DNA of 64,000 nucleotides from Parvibaculum sp. (GCF_030651915.1 NZ_JAUSBV010000008.1:62001-126000), one strand, 5' to 3'. Shown: positions 7,803 through 16,967, counted from the first letter of the stretch. Notes: a model not told the origin generated them from the letters alone. Program-made: numbers and translations.

Positions 7803-9449
7803 TCAGGCGGCGTGGCCGACCCGGTCTTCAGCGATGGTCACATTTTCGGGCGCCAGCGGCGCCTTGCCCAGCATGTCGTCGGAGATTTTCTCGGCGATCA
7901 TGATGGTCGGCGCATTGGTGTTGCCGCCGACAAGCGTCGGCATAACGGACGCATCGACGACGCGCAGGCCCTGCAGCCCATGGACGCGGCACTTTGTGTC
8001 CACCACCGCCATCGGATCCGAACCCATTTTCGCCGTGCCGACCGGATGATAGATCGTCTCGGCGGTTTCGCGGATCCATGCGTCGATATCGGCATCGGTC
8101 TGCGTGCCGGCGCCGGGCCAGAATTCCGGGCCGCGATAGGGGTCCATCGCCCGCTGGGCAATGATGTTGCGCACCATCCTGACGCCGTCGCGCATCACCC
8201 GGCGATCATATTCGGCTTCGAGATAGTTGGGCTGGATCAGCGCGTGATCGGCGGGGTTGGTCGACTTCAAGGCCACATAGCCGCGGCTTTCGGGGCGGAG
8301 CTGGCAGATGTGAACGGTGAAGCCATGCCGGTCGGACTTCACCCGCGCATGGTCGCGCATCATCGCGGCGACGAAATGAAGCTGGATGTCCGGAACCTCG
8401 AGTTCCGGCCGCGTCTTCAGGAAGGCGCCGGACTCAAGACCGTTCGATGTCGCCAGACCCGACTTGAAGAAGGTGTATTGCATGCCGGTCATGATCTGCT
8501 TCAGCGGATTGCTGACCTGGCTGTGCAGCGTGATCGGCTGCGTGCATTCGTTGAGCACGACGCTGTCGAGATGATCCTGCAGGTTCCGGCCGACGCCCGG
8601 CAGGTCGGCGACGACATCGATGCCGAACTTGCGCAGATAGTCGCCCTTGCCGATGCCGGACAGCATCAGCACCTGCGGCGAATTGACGGCGCCGCCCGAA
8701 AGCACGATTTCGCGGCTCGCGCGGGCGGTTTTCGTCTCGCCCTTCTGGGTGTATTCGACGCCGACGGCCTTCTTGCCCTCGAAGAGAATGCGCGAGGTCA
8801 GCGCCTCGACTTCGACGGTGAGGTTCGGACGGTCGAGGACCGGGGTCAGATAGCCCTTGGCGGCGCTGCAACGCTGGCCGTTCTTGATGGTGAGCTGGTA
8901 GGGGCCGACGCCCTCCTGCTGCGGACCGTTGAAATCGTCCGTATAGGGATGGCCGGCCTGCTTGCCGGCTTCGACGAAGGCCTCGAAGAGCACATTGGTC
9001 TTGCGCGGATTGGAGACGCCGAGCGGACCGTCGCCGCCATGGAAGGCGCTGTTGCCGTTCTCGTTGCCTTCGGCGCGGCGGAAATAGGGCAGCACATCGG
9101 CAAAGCCCCAGCCTTCGAGGCCGAGCTGGCGCCACATGTCGTAGTCGCGCGCATGGCCGCGAATATAGATCATGCCGTTGATCGAGGAGGAACCGCCCAG
9201 CACCTTGCCGCGCGGCCAGAAGAGCTTGCGGTTGTTCAGGAAAGGCTGGCCCTCGGTGTAGTAATACCAGTTGGCCATGTCCGTGCCGATCAGCTTGCCG
9301 ACGCCGGCCGGCATGTGGATCATGAAATTCTTGTCCTTCGACCCCGCCTCCAGCAGCAGCACCTTGTTGGCCGGATTTTCGGACAACCGGTTGGCCAGCA
9401 CGCAGCCCGCGCTGCCGGCGCCGATGATGATGAAATCGAAATTGCTCAT
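7803..9449 (-). CDS. GMC-family FAD oxidoreductase (choline/alcohol dehydrogenase type)
   Basis: This 548-residue flavoprotein oxidises an alcohol with FAD. The N-terminus has the dinucleotide fold 'FIIIGAGSAGCVLANRL'. GMC signature 1 is 'GKVLGGSSSINGMIYIRGH' and signature 2 is 'SGGAVNSPQVLMLSGIG'. The C-terminus has the catalytic His in 'IYHPVGTAKMG' and closes with 'VVDASVMPTLVGGNTNAPT'. ATG at 9449 has AGGAA eight bases upstream. Substrate cannot be read from sequence; AlkJ/BetA-like medium-chain alcohol dehydrogenases are the nearest type. A good terminator follows, so it is probably monocistronic. Confidence 0.9.
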   Translation of the reverse strand: MSNFDFIIIGAGSAGCVLANRLSENPANKVLLLEAGSKDKNFMIHMPAGVGKLIGTDMANWYYYTEGQPFLNNRKLFWPRGKVLGGSSSINGMIYIRGHARDYDMWRQLGLEGWGFADVLPYFRRAEGNENGNSAFHGGDGPLGVSNPRKTNVLFEAFVEAGKQAGHPYTDDFNGPQQEGVGPYQLTIKNGQRCSAAKGYLTPVLDRPNLTVEVEALTSRILFEGKKAVGVEYTQKGETKTARASREIVLSGGAVNSPQVLMLSGIGKGDYLRKFGIDVVADLPGVGRNLQDHLDSVVLNECTQPITLHSQVSNPLKQIMTGMQYTFFKSGLATSNGLESGAFLKTRPELEVPDIQLHFVAAMMRDHARVKSDRHGFTVHICQLRPESRGYVALKSTNPADHALIQPNYLEAEYDRRVMRDGVRMVRNIIAQRAMDPYRGPEFWPGAGTQTDADIDAWIRETAETIYHPVGTAKMGSDPMAVVDTKCRVHGLQGLRVVDASVMPTLVGGNTNAPTIMIAEKISDDMLGKAPLAPENVTIAEDRVGHAA

Positions 9450-9770
9450 GAAACTGTTCCTGCCCGTTGGATTTGTATTGCCATATGCGCCGCCGCGCGG
9501 GACCGCGAGGTCCGCATGCCCGGCTCCGGCCGCCTCTGGCCCCGATTCCCTGATTGATCGGAATTTGCCGGTGATTGTCGGGAATCGCCGAAGCTGACGC
9601 AAGCGTCAATTTGGACCGCCCGGTGGCAAAGCCTTGCCGGAACGGGAAAAATAATCGTTTTCGGAAGCCGCCGCGGTAGAATTTCATTAACCGTGTCGGA
9701 GCTATCCTTGGCGTGGAAAGACCGGTGCAGCCTGCGCTTCGCCGAATCCGGGACAATCTGGGCCGAACAG

Positions 9771-10379
9771 ATGCAATCCGACGACGTCGAGCACGAAGAA
9801 CGCCGCAAACACAAGCGGGTCGCCTTTGAAGCCAAAGGCCGCTTTCTGGCGCCCGACGGCTCGGAGCATGAATGCTCGATCCGCGACATGTCGCTGGGCG
9901 GCCTCGCGCTGACAACCGACATCCCGGTCGGCATGGGCGAACAGGTCATCGTCTATCTCGACGAATTTGGCCGTTTCGAAGGCAAGGTCGTGCGCTTCTA
10001 TGAGGGCGGCTTTGCCATCGAAACCGCCATCAGCGGCCCGCGCCGCGAACGCCTGGCGCAGCGCCTCGAAGCGCTGGCGCGCGGCGAAAAGATCGAGGTT
10101 TCGGCACGGCGCGCCTTCGCGCGATATGCGCCGGGCGAAGCCGGACTTGAGGAAACCTCGGTGCTGACGATGGATGACGGCACCTCCATCCCCTGCCGCC
10201 TCATCGACATGTCGCTGGGCGGCGCCCAGGTGGCGGTCGACGAACGCCCGCCCATCGGCACCGGCGTTTCGATCGGCAAGATGACCGGCCGCGTGGTCCG
10301 CCACACCGAGGAAGGCGTCGGCATCCAGTTCACCAACGTGCCGGAACGCGCCACCGCCCTTTCCCGCCCCTTCGGCTGA
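9771..10379 (+). CDS. Tandem PilZ-domain protein
   Basis: The first PilZ domain carries the c-di-GMP motif 'RRKHKR...DMSLGG'. The second keeps 'DMSLGG' but its RxxxR arginine pair is not obvious and may be degenerate. PilZ domains bind c-di-GMP and adjust motility or surface polysaccharide output. The start is uncertain: ATG at 9771 gives the usual short lead before the RxxxR motif, while an in-frame GTG at 9693 would add 26 residues that look non-coding. It stands upstream of a crotonase gene. Confidence 0.8.
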   Translation: MQSDDVEHEERRKHKRVAFEAKGRFLAPDGSEHECSIRDMSLGGLALTTDIPVGMGEQVIVYLDEFGRFEGKVVRFYEGGFAIETAISGPRRERLAQRLEALARGEKIEVSARRAFARYAPGEAGLEETSVLTMDDGTSIPCRLIDMSLGGAQVAVDERPPIGTGVSIGKMTGRVVRHTEEGVGIQFTNVPERATALSRPFG

Positions 10380-10468
10380 TCTGGCGGCTGATCTGGCGGC
10401 CGATCGCCACTCGGCATTTCCGCCGCCATCGCGCTAGACTGCCCCTCAAATCAACAAGGGGGCCGCCT

Positions 10469-11176
10469 GTGAGCACGTCAATTCTCAATTATTCCATCGA
10501 AAACGACATCGCCACCCTCGCCATGGATGACGGCAAGGCCAATGCACTCGGCCACGCCATGATCGGCGAGATCAATGCGGCCCTCGACCGGGCGCAGAAC
10601 GAGGCAAAGGCGGTGCTGATCGCCGGCCGCGACAAGCGCTTCTGCGCCGGCTTCGACCTCGAGGTGATGGCGTCGGGCCCCGACAATGTCCGCAAGCTGG
10701 TCGGCGCCGGCGCTGAACTGCTGATGCGGCTCTATGAATACCGGCTGCCCGTGGTGATGGCCTGCACCGGCCATGCGCTGGCGGCCGGCGGCTTGCTGCT
10801 GCTGGCGGCCGACGCCCGCATCGGCGCCGCGGGCGCCTTCAAGATCGGCCTGCCGGAAGTCGCCATCGGCATGACCCTGCCGATCTTCGGCATCGAACTG
10901 GCGCGCGACCGGCTGGCGCGCAACCGCTTCAGCGAGGCGGTCACGCAGGCGCGCATCTACGGCCCGGACGAGGCGGTTGCCGTCGGCTATCTCGACGAGA
11001 CGGCGGCACCCGAAGCGCTGATCGAAACCGCGAGCGCCCGCGCCGCGACGCTGGCCGCGCTGGCCCAACCCGCCTTCGCCAATACCAAGCGCAAGGAGCG
11101 CGCCGCGACGATCGCCCATATCCGGGAAACGCTCGAGGCCGATTCCGGCAGTTTCGACGGCGCGAAAAAGGGCTGA
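10469..11176 (+). CDS. Crotonase-fold enzyme, enoyl-CoA hydratase/isomerase family
   Basis: This 235-residue protein has 'FCAGFDLEVMAS' (oxyanion region) and 'ALAAGGLLLLAADARIG'. The position of the first catalytic Glu of hydratases is Leu, while the second is kept ('LPEVAIGM'). A single acid is more typical of enoyl-CoA isomerases or dehalogenase-type members than of classical hydratases. GTG start with AAGGGGG seven bases upstream. It is short for the family (usually ~260). Confidence 0.85.
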   Translation: MSTSILNYSIENDIATLAMDDGKANALGHAMIGEINAALDRAQNEAKAVLIAGRDKRFCAGFDLEVMASGPDNVRKLVGAGAELLMRLYEYRLPVVMACTGHALAAGGLLLLAADARIGAAGAFKIGLPEVAIGMTLPIFGIELARDRLARNRFSEAVTQARIYGPDEAVAVGYLDETAAPEALIETASARAATLAALAQPAFANTKRKERAATIAHIRETLEADSGSFDGAKKG

Positions 11177-11731
11177 GCGGCACATCGCAGGCTGTGTCCG
11201 GCCGGTCGGTGCTCAGCGACCTCCGCACGGAAATCGCCGCCGATCAGACCGGCAGCATCGACGCTTCGATGAAAAAATCGGACATCTCCTGCCGCCACGG
11301 TTGACCGGCGATCCCACACCGGCGCCTGGTACCCCGAACGGCATTAACGAAGCCTCGTGCCGACGCCCCGCCGCGGTCGAATTCGGGACATGAGACCGCG
11401 CAAATGCCAACCAAAACCCTCATGCGACGATTCGCCGAATTTTTTTCAGGAGTCCCGTATGAAGAATCGCGGCCGCATAACGCCGGCTGAATTCCGGGCG
11501 CCGTCCGCGCGGACACAAAAAAACCCTTGTTACACAAGCATTTTCTGCGCGTTTCAATATGTTCAATTTTATACAAATTGAGGTCCCTAAAATTTTAGGC
11601 AAAGGCTTTTTGAATTTGAACCGCATTTAGCTCGAATGTGATTCATATGCTTAAACGGACGCAAATCCCTCCCTGTCATCCTGTCCTCATGAGCCCACCA
11701 ATCCGGGCTTGTGGTGATCTGGGTGGCGAAA
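11177..11731. other. AT-rich intergenic region with a perfect palindrome
   Basis: This 555-bp stretch precedes the lipoprotein protease gene. It becomes AT-rich after 11500 and holds the 14-bp palindrome CCTAAAATTTTAGG at 11586-11599. A 40-codon frame at 11460-11581 with an AGGAG five bases upstream is possible but has no recognisable content. Confidence 0.45.
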
Positions 11732-12529
11732 ATGTTGTGGCGTAAAAACATCCTTCTGACGACAGGCCTCGCGCTGGCACTTGCCAGCTGCCAGGCACCG
11801 GATCGCGTGGGAAGCATCGGCTTCTTCGAAAATGATGGCGCGCGCGAATATCGCGTGGCCGCGGCGATGCCGGTCGGCCAGCAGGCGCCGCCGCCTTACG
11901 GCTATATCGGCTTCTGCATCCGCAACCCGGATGAATGCGCTGGCGGCACCGACGCGCCGGAAAAGATGGAATTGACGCCCGCGCGCTGGGCCGAGCTTGA
12001 GAAGGTCAACGACTGGGTCAACAAGTCGGTCCCGCAGGTCGACGACATGACCCTCTTTCAGCGCGCCGAGTGGTGGGCCATTGCCGACGAACGCGGCGGC
12101 GACTGCGAAGACCTGGCCCTGCTGAAGCGCAAGAAACTGATCGAGCGCGGCTGGTCGCCGGACCAGCTTCTGCTGGCGGTGGTCCGCGAGTGGAACGGCG
12201 ACGGCCATGCCGTGCTGCTGGTGAAGACCGACCGTGGCGAATTCGTCCTCGACAACAAGACCTGGGAGATCGTCGCCTGGCACGACGCGCCCTATCAATG
12301 GATCAAGCGGCAATCGCGCGAGCGGCCGTTCATCTGGGTCAATCTCGACCAGAAGACGTTCCGCACCATCGCACAGACCGACTTTCCGCCGCTCGGCGAG
12401 CAGGCTCCCTTTCTCGCCGCAATCGAACGAAACATGCCCGCCGATCTGCGGCCGGGTATTGCCGAAGGCCAGACGGCGAGCCGTAACGCGTTGAAGGAGG
12501 AACCTACCGCAGCGCTCGCTTTCAACTGA
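11732..12529 (+). CDS. BTLCP (transglutaminase-like) cysteine proteinase, lipoprotein
   Basis: The start at 11732 gives a 19-residue signal with a perfect lipobox L-A-S-C20, so the protein is probably lipid-anchored. The catalytic triad of the bacterial transglutaminase-like cysteine proteinase family is visible as Cys125 in 'GGDCEDLALLK', His159 in 'GHAVLL' and Asp174 in 'LDNK'. The family includes LapG, which cuts large adhesins under c-di-GMP control. No LapD or LapA homologue is in the window, so that role is only a possibility. A terminator follows at 12580. Confidence 0.85.
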   Translation: MLWRKNILLTTGLALALASCQAPDRVGSIGFFENDGAREYRVAAAMPVGQQAPPPYGYIGFCIRNPDECAGGTDAPEKMELTPARWAELEKVNDWVNKSVPQVDDMTLFQRAEWWAIADERGGDCEDLALLKRKKLIERGWSPDQLLLAVVREWNGDGHAVLLVKTDRGEFVLDNKTWEIVAWHDAPYQWIKRQSRERPFIWVNLDQKTFRTIAQTDFPPLGEQAPFLAAIERNMPADLRPGIAEGQTASRNALKEEPTAALAFN

Positions 12530-12579
12530 CCTGCCGACCGGTCCCATTTGCCCCCCATTCGGGACTGGTCCTGTCGAGG

Positions 12580-12620
12580 CCGGCTCTGTTGCTCCCCCCG
12601 CAGCAGAGCCGGTACTTTTT
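12580..12620 (+). terminator. Terminator of the BTLCP gene
   Basis: CCGGCTCTGTTGC pairs with GCAGCAGAGCCGG (one G-U) around a C-rich loop and is followed by TACTTTTT. Confidence 0.75.
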
Positions 12621-12628
12621 GGGACCGC

Positions 12629-13402
12629 CTATTTGCCCTTCCAGTTCGGCTTGCGTTTTTCGGCAAAGGCGCGCGGGCCCTCGATCAGATCCTCGCTCTT
12701 GAAGAGCGCGTTGACCGCCGGATACTTGCCCGTCACCGCCTCGTTGAGATTGGCGATGTCGAGGCCCTTGTAGACCGCCTCCTTCGAGGCGCGGATCGAC
12801 ATCGGCGAACATTCCATGATCAGGCCCGCCCAACGCTTCGCCGCCGCCATCAGCTCGGCCGCCGGCACCACCTCGTTGACGAAGCCGAGTTCACGGCCCT
12901 CCGCCGCCGGCACCTGGCGGCCGGTCAGGATCATGCCCATCGCCCGCTTGACGCCGATCTGGCGCGGCAACCGGTGCAACCCGCCCGCCAGCGCCGCGAG
13001 ACCGACCTTCGGCTCCGGCAGGGCAAAGACCGCATTCTCCGAAGCGACGATCAGGTCGCAGGCCAGCGCGATCTCGAAGCCGCCGCCCATGGCGACGCCG
13101 TTGACGGCGGCGATGACCGGCTTGGTGAGATCGAAGCGCGCGGTGAGGCCGGCAAAGCCGGTCGCCGGGACTTCGAGCTTGTTGCCCTCCGCCTGCCACC
13201 TGAGATCGTTGCCGGCGCTGAAGGCGCGCTCGCCGGCGCCGGTGATGATGGCGACCCAGAGATCGGGATCGGCGGCAAAATCGTTAAAAATTCCTTCCAG
13301 CTCGAAATTGGCCGGCGGATGAAGCGCATTCATACGCTCCGGGCGGTTGATGGTGACGATCAGCAGATGGCCGTCGCGCGCGGCGGTACAAAATTCGGTC
13401 AT
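12629..13402 (-). CDS. Enoyl-CoA hydratase family protein, catalytic acids intact
   Basis: This 257-residue crotonase has the oxyanion motif 'FSAGNDLRW' and both catalytic glutamates, in 'GGGFEIALACD' and 'LPEPKVGL'. It ends with the family tail 'AFAEKRKPNWKGK'. It should hydrate a 2-enoyl-CoA in beta-oxidation or a related route; carnitinyl-CoA dehydratase is an alternative. ATG at 13402 is the start that begins 'MTEFCTAARDG'. Confidence 0.87.
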   Translation of the reverse strand: MTEFCTAARDGHLLIVTINRPERMNALHPPANFELEGIFNDFAADPDLWVAIITGAGERAFSAGNDLRWQAEGNKLEVPATGFAGLTARFDLTKPVIAAVNGVAMGGGFEIALACDLIVASENAVFALPEPKVGLAALAGGLHRLPRQIGVKRAMGMILTGRQVPAAEGRELGFVNEVVPAAELMAAAKRWAGLIMECSPMSIRASKEAVYKGLDIANLNEAVTGKYPAVNALFKSEDLIEGPRAFAEKRKPNWKGK

Positions 13403-13573
13403 GGACGTTTCCCGGTGATTGAGATGTGCGTTTTCCGCACGCTGCCGCGACTTTGCCCCGCCCGATGCGGTGCGGCAAGCGCAGCTTGTTGACGCAACGG
13501 TAACCAAACCGCACTAAACATAGCCAGTGAACCGCGTTCAAAGCGCCCCAGTATCTGTGTGAAACAAGAGATA

Positions 13574-14332
13574 ATGGCTCAATCCAACGAAGTCCTCGCG
13601 ACACGGCCGGACGGCCAAACGGACGAACCGGCCCTGCGCTGGGTCCTGAAACATGGCGACCGCGTCTATGGGCCCTACAGCTTTGCGGCGATGAAGGCCT
13701 ATGCCGCCGAAGGCCGCGTCGCGCCGCACAGCCTTGTCGCCCCGGAAGGCACGCCGGCCGGCGCCGGTACATGGCGCGCGGCGGGCGACCTGCCGCAGCT
13801 CGCCGTGCTCTTCGGGCACACGCCCGAAATCGAGCCCGAGCCGCAACACGATCCCGTTTCCACACCCGCCGACGAGCCCGACCTTGCGCCGGCAGCGGAC
13901 GCACAGGCCGAAACGATTGCCGAAGCCCGGGCACAGCCCGCGCTCGAGCCCGCCACGCAACCGGAGCCGGACACCACCCCTCGCGCCGGCGACCCGCGCC
14001 GCCAGCCCTACGGCTCGGGCAAGGGTCAGATCGACCGCCGCGCGCAGCCGGAATCGGCGAACTTCTTGATCGTGCTCGACATCAAGGCGCGTTTCGCCGG
14101 GCCGCTCGAACAGGCGATCATGTCGCTGGGACCGGCTTACAAGCTGGCCGCCAATGTCTGGTGCGTCAACGCCGACGCCACCGCGCCGGGCCTTCTCAAC
14201 GATCTCAGCGTGCATATCGGCAAGACCGATTCGATGTTCATTGCCGACACAACGCGCGACCGCACGGCCTGGAGTTCGATGGGACCCGAAGTCGACGCGA
14301 AGATCCGCCGCGTCTGGCGCCGCACTTACTGA
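13574..14332 (+). CDS. GYF_2 (DUF4339)-domain protein
   Basis: Residues ~20-70 form a GYF_2 domain: 'LRWVLKHGDRVYGPYSFAAMKAYAAEGRVAP', of which the 'YGPYS' turn is characteristic. A ~90-residue Glu/Pro/Ala-rich linker leads to a ~95-residue C-terminal domain ('SANFLIVLDIKARFAGPLEQAIMS...') of unknown type. GYF_2 domains bind proline-rich or terminal peptides, so a scaffold role is plausible. ATG at 13574 has AAGAG upstream; the GTG at 13559 has no ribosome site. Confidence 0.75.
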   Translation: MAQSNEVLATRPDGQTDEPALRWVLKHGDRVYGPYSFAAMKAYAAEGRVAPHSLVAPEGTPAGAGTWRAAGDLPQLAVLFGHTPEIEPEPQHDPVSTPADEPDLAPAADAQAETIAEARAQPALEPATQPEPDTTPRAGDPRRQPYGSGKGQIDRRAQPESANFLIVLDIKARFAGPLEQAIMSLGPAYKLAANVWCVNADATAPGLLNDLSVHIGKTDSMFIADTTRDRTAWSSMGPEVDAKIRRVWRRTY

Positions 14333-14420
14333 CATCGTTCCGATATCGTTCAGCCGACGCCGCGAGGCAGCGCCGCAAGGTGGCCAAATTCAACCACCGA
14401 TGATAATGTTTCCGCCGTTG

Positions 14421-14460
14421 GGGCTTTCAAGCCGTTCGCTTGAGAGCCCTTTTTTATTTT
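14421..14460 (+). terminator. Terminator after the GYF_2 gene
   Basis: An 11-bp stem (GGGCTTTCAAG with CTTGAGAGCCC, one G-U pair) is followed by TTTTTTATTTT. Confidence 0.8.
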
Positions 14461-14496
14461 CACCCTTCCGGCTCATCGAATCGAAAAGGCAGAACC

Positions 14497-14922
14497 ATGG
14501 CAGCAGAAAGCGGCAACACGGTGCGCGTGCATTACACAGGAACGCTGAGCGACGGCACCGTGTTCGACAGCAGCCGCGGCGGCGAACCGCTGCAATTCGC
14601 GATCGGCGGGCGCATGGTCATTGCAGGCTTCGAGGAAGCCGTTCTCGGCATGGCGCCGGGCGACAGCAAGAAGCTGACAATTCCGGCGGGCGAAGCCTAT
14701 GGCGACCACGATCCGCGCCTGGTGCAGGATGTGCCGCGTTCGGAGTTGCCGCAGGGCCTCGAACCGGCGCCCGGCATGCAACTGACCGCCAGCGGCGGCG
14801 ACGGCCGCGAAATCGCGCTGGTCGTCACCGAGGTGACGAGCGACAGCGTGCGGCTCGACGCCAATCATCCGCTGGCCGGCCAGGACCTGACCTTCGAGAT
14901 CCAGCTCGTCGACATCGCCTGA
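14497..14922 (+). CDS. FKBP-type peptidyl-prolyl isomerase, SlyD-like
   Basis: This 141-residue protein has the split FKBP domain with inserted flap: 'VRVHYTGTLSDGTVFDSS', 'FAIGGRMVIAGFEEAVLGM', 'KKLTIPAGEAYG', a 50-residue insert-in-flap and 'NHPLAGQDLTFEIQL'. This is the SlyD order. It speeds proline isomerisation and acts as a chaperone in the cytoplasm. The His/Cys-rich metal tail of E. coli SlyD is absent. ATG has AAGG eight bases upstream. Confidence 0.92.
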   Translation: MAAESGNTVRVHYTGTLSDGTVFDSSRGGEPLQFAIGGRMVIAGFEEAVLGMAPGDSKKLTIPAGEAYGDHDPRLVQDVPRSELPQGLEPAPGMQLTASGGDGREIALVVTEVTSDSVRLDANHPLAGQDLTFEIQLVDIA

Positions 14923-14935
14923 ACCGCGTGCGCCG

Positions 14936-16063
14936 TCAGGGCGCCGGCCGGGCAAGCGGCAACGGCACCCGCTTCACGGCCGGGATCCCGCGCGTCGAAA
15001 CATCGGGCTCGAAATCCGGAATGCCGGCGGCATCCGGCCGCGCCAGCGGCAGCGGCAGCGGCAGCGGTGCGGACGCATCCGGCAGCACGGGTTCGGCCGG
15101 TTCCACGACCGGCACTGGCGCGGCGTCGTCTTCCACCGGCTCGATCCGCACACCGCCGGCGCGCGCCGTATCGGTCATGATCGAACCGGCGCTGCGCCAG
15201 CGCAGGATCAGCGGCGCCCCGAGCGCGCTGACATCGGCGCATTTGGCCGCCGGCGTCTCGCCGCGATCGCACAAGGCCGTGGCGCGGACGATCTCGAACT
15301 GAAATTGCGCGCGGCGCAGGAATTCCGGAAAGACGCTGCTTTTCTGTGCCGCCTCGACAAGCGGCAGATAGCGCGCGCAGTCGCTTTGCTGGCGCTCCAT
15401 CATCTCGGCAAGTCGCGCCGCGACGGGCGATCCTTCCGCCGGCGCGGCCATGCAGAGCCGCCACATCAACTCGGCCGTCGCATGATCGTAAAGCAGGATC
15501 AGCGCGCGGCTGCGATCGTTGAGCCCGGCATAGAGCCGCGCCGTGTCGCGCGGGTCCCAGCGGCGAAACCCGTCGATGAAAGCGGTGATGTCGACGGCAT
15601 CGGCCGGCGCCGGCAGAAAGCGGCTTTCGGCCTGCGCCGGCACAGCCGGACGCACGCCGCGCTTCAGAAATGAAAATTCGCGCGACGCCGCCATGTCCGG
15701 TCCGGAGGGGCCGCCGGAGGGTATGAAAAGAAACTGCAGACCGAGCGGGCGCTCCTCGATGTGAAAGATTGCTGCATCGGACGCGGCACCGGAGAGGCGC
15801 ACCACGCCTTGCGCATCGCCCGTGTCAACGCCGGTCCGCTCACCATTGATCGTGTAGACACCGCCGCCGGGCGTCGTCAGCCGTCCGACGACGCGGGTGC
15901 CGACCTGCTGCAGCGTCAGCGCCATGCCCGCCGCCTCGCCGATGCCGTCATAGCCGCCGGTGAATTCGGCGGCCGGCGCGCGCAACGGCATCAGCAGCAT
16001 GCAGAGCGCCACCGCCGCCAGTCTCGCCACCGATGCCGCCCGCCGGACGGCAAGCCTCCGCAT
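14936..16063 (-). CDS. Unknown exported protein (375 aa)
   Basis: A signal peptide ends at 'RAPAAE'. Residues ~33-130 form a strand-rich domain ('GMALTLQQVGTRVVGRLTTPGGGVYTI', begun here). Residues ~165-290 are helical with cysteines. The tail is a Pro/Leu/Ala repeat ('LPLPLPLARP') encoded by a short tandem repeat near 15045-15066. No family is recognised. The gene converges on the FKBP gene. Confidence 0.65.
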   Translation of the reverse strand: MRRLAVRRAASVARLAAVALCMLLMPLRAPAAEFTGGYDGIGEAAGMALTLQQVGTRVVGRLTTPGGGVYTINGERTGVDTGDAQGVVRLSGAASDAAIFHIEERPLGLQFLFIPSGGPSGPDMAASREFSFLKRGVRPAVPAQAESRFLPAPADAVDITAFIDGFRRWDPRDTARLYAGLNDRSRALILLYDHATAELMWRLCMAAPAEGSPVAARLAEMMERQQSDCARYLPLVEAAQKSSVFPEFLRRAQFQFEIVRATALCDRGETPAAKCADVSALGAPLILRWRSAGSIMTDTARAGGVRIEPVEDDAAPVPVVEPAEPVLPDASAPLPLPLPLARPDAAGIPDFEPDVSTRGIPAVKRVPLPLARPAP

Positions 16064-16096
16064 CTTCTGTCCTTGTGCCCTTTCCGGGTGCCGTGC

Positions 16097-16918
16097 CTAT
16101 CGCCCCTTGAAGCGCGGCTCCCGCTTTTCGATGAAGGCCGTCATGCCTTCCTTGAGATCTTCGGTCCGCATCAGCGGCAACAATTGCAGATAGACGTGAT
16201 GCACATGTTCCGGGAACGGTTCGTTGAGCCCCATGCGCATCATCCGCTTGGCCGCGCGCACGGCCAGCGGCGCGTTGCCGGCGATCTCGGCGGCAAGGGC
16301 GCGGGCACGCGGCATCAGATCGGCATCGGCGACGACTTCGGAGGCAAGCCCCCATTCGACGCTCTGCTCGGCCGACAAGGTGCGGCCGGTAAATATCAGT
16401 TCAGCCGCCTTCGACCAGCCGATCAGCCGCGGCAGGATCCATGTACCGCCCGATTCCGGCAGCAGGCCGCGCTTGCAGAAGGCGGCAGCGAACTTCGCCG
16501 ACGTCGCCATCAGCCGGATGTCGCAGCCAAGCGCCGTGTCCATGCCGTAGCCGGCCGCGCCGCCATTGACGGCGCAGATGGTGGGCGTTTCCATCGCGTG
16601 AAGCACGGTCGGCGGTGTGTGATTGAGATCGAGCGTTGTCGAGGTGACGCCGCCGCTCTGCCCGATCGAAAGATTGCCCGATGCCTGCGGCCTGAGATCG
16701 AGACCGGCGCAGAAGGCCCGGCCGGCACCGGTCAGGATCACGCAGCGCACCTCCGGATCCCGGTCGGCTTGCAGCAGCCGCTCGGTGAGCTGGTTCAGCA
16801 TGACGCCCGAAATCGTGTTCATCCGCTCTGGCGCATTGAGCGTGATGGTCGCAACATGATCGGCAACCGCATAAAGAACTTCGTCCGCCGCTTCGGGCGC
16901 CTGTTTGGCCTGGCTCAT
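16097..16918 (-). CDS. Enoyl-CoA hydratase/isomerase, PaaG-like
   Basis: This 273-residue crotonase carries 'FCAGLDLRPQ' and the stretch 'CKRGLLPESGGTWILPRLIG' with 'LSAEQSVEWGLASEVV'. These match the pattern of PaaG-type isomerases, in which the acid sits in the 'L-P-(D/E)-x-G-G-T' turn. The usual hydratase glutamate is Asp here ('GYGMDTALGCD'). An isomerase acting on unsaturated or ring-epoxide CoA esters is more likely than a hydratase. The other phenylacetate genes are not nearby. Confidence 0.8.
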   Translation of the reverse strand: MSQAKQAPEAADEVLYAVADHVATITLNAPERMNTISGVMLNQLTERLLQADRDPEVRCVILTGAGRAFCAGLDLRPQASGNLSIGQSGGVTSTTLDLNHTPPTVLHAMETPTICAVNGGAAGYGMDTALGCDIRLMATSAKFAAAFCKRGLLPESGGTWILPRLIGWSKAAELIFTGRTLSAEQSVEWGLASEVVADADLMPRARALAAEIAGNAPLAVRAAKRMMRMGLNEPFPEHVHHVYLQLLPLMRTEDLKEGMTAFIEKREPRFKGR

Positions 16919-16967
16919 CGGTTTCTCCCTGTCCGAAATATCGTTGCGGCGAGCTTAGCCCATAAGC

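Noticed and set aside
7479-9557. Long open frame on the plus strand (about 690 codons)
   Set aside because: It is antisense to the GMC oxidoreductase, whose motifs are unmistakable; high-GC codon bias opens the opposite strand.
9693-9770. N-terminal extension of the tandem PilZ protein from GTG
   Set aside because: The extra residues look non-coding and the ATG at 9771 gives the usual short lead to the c-di-GMP motif; the choice stays uncertain.
11460-11581. Forty-codon frame with AGGAG upstream
   Set aside because: The protein has no recognisable layout and runs into AT-rich promoter-like DNA; kept only as a remark in the intergenic entry.
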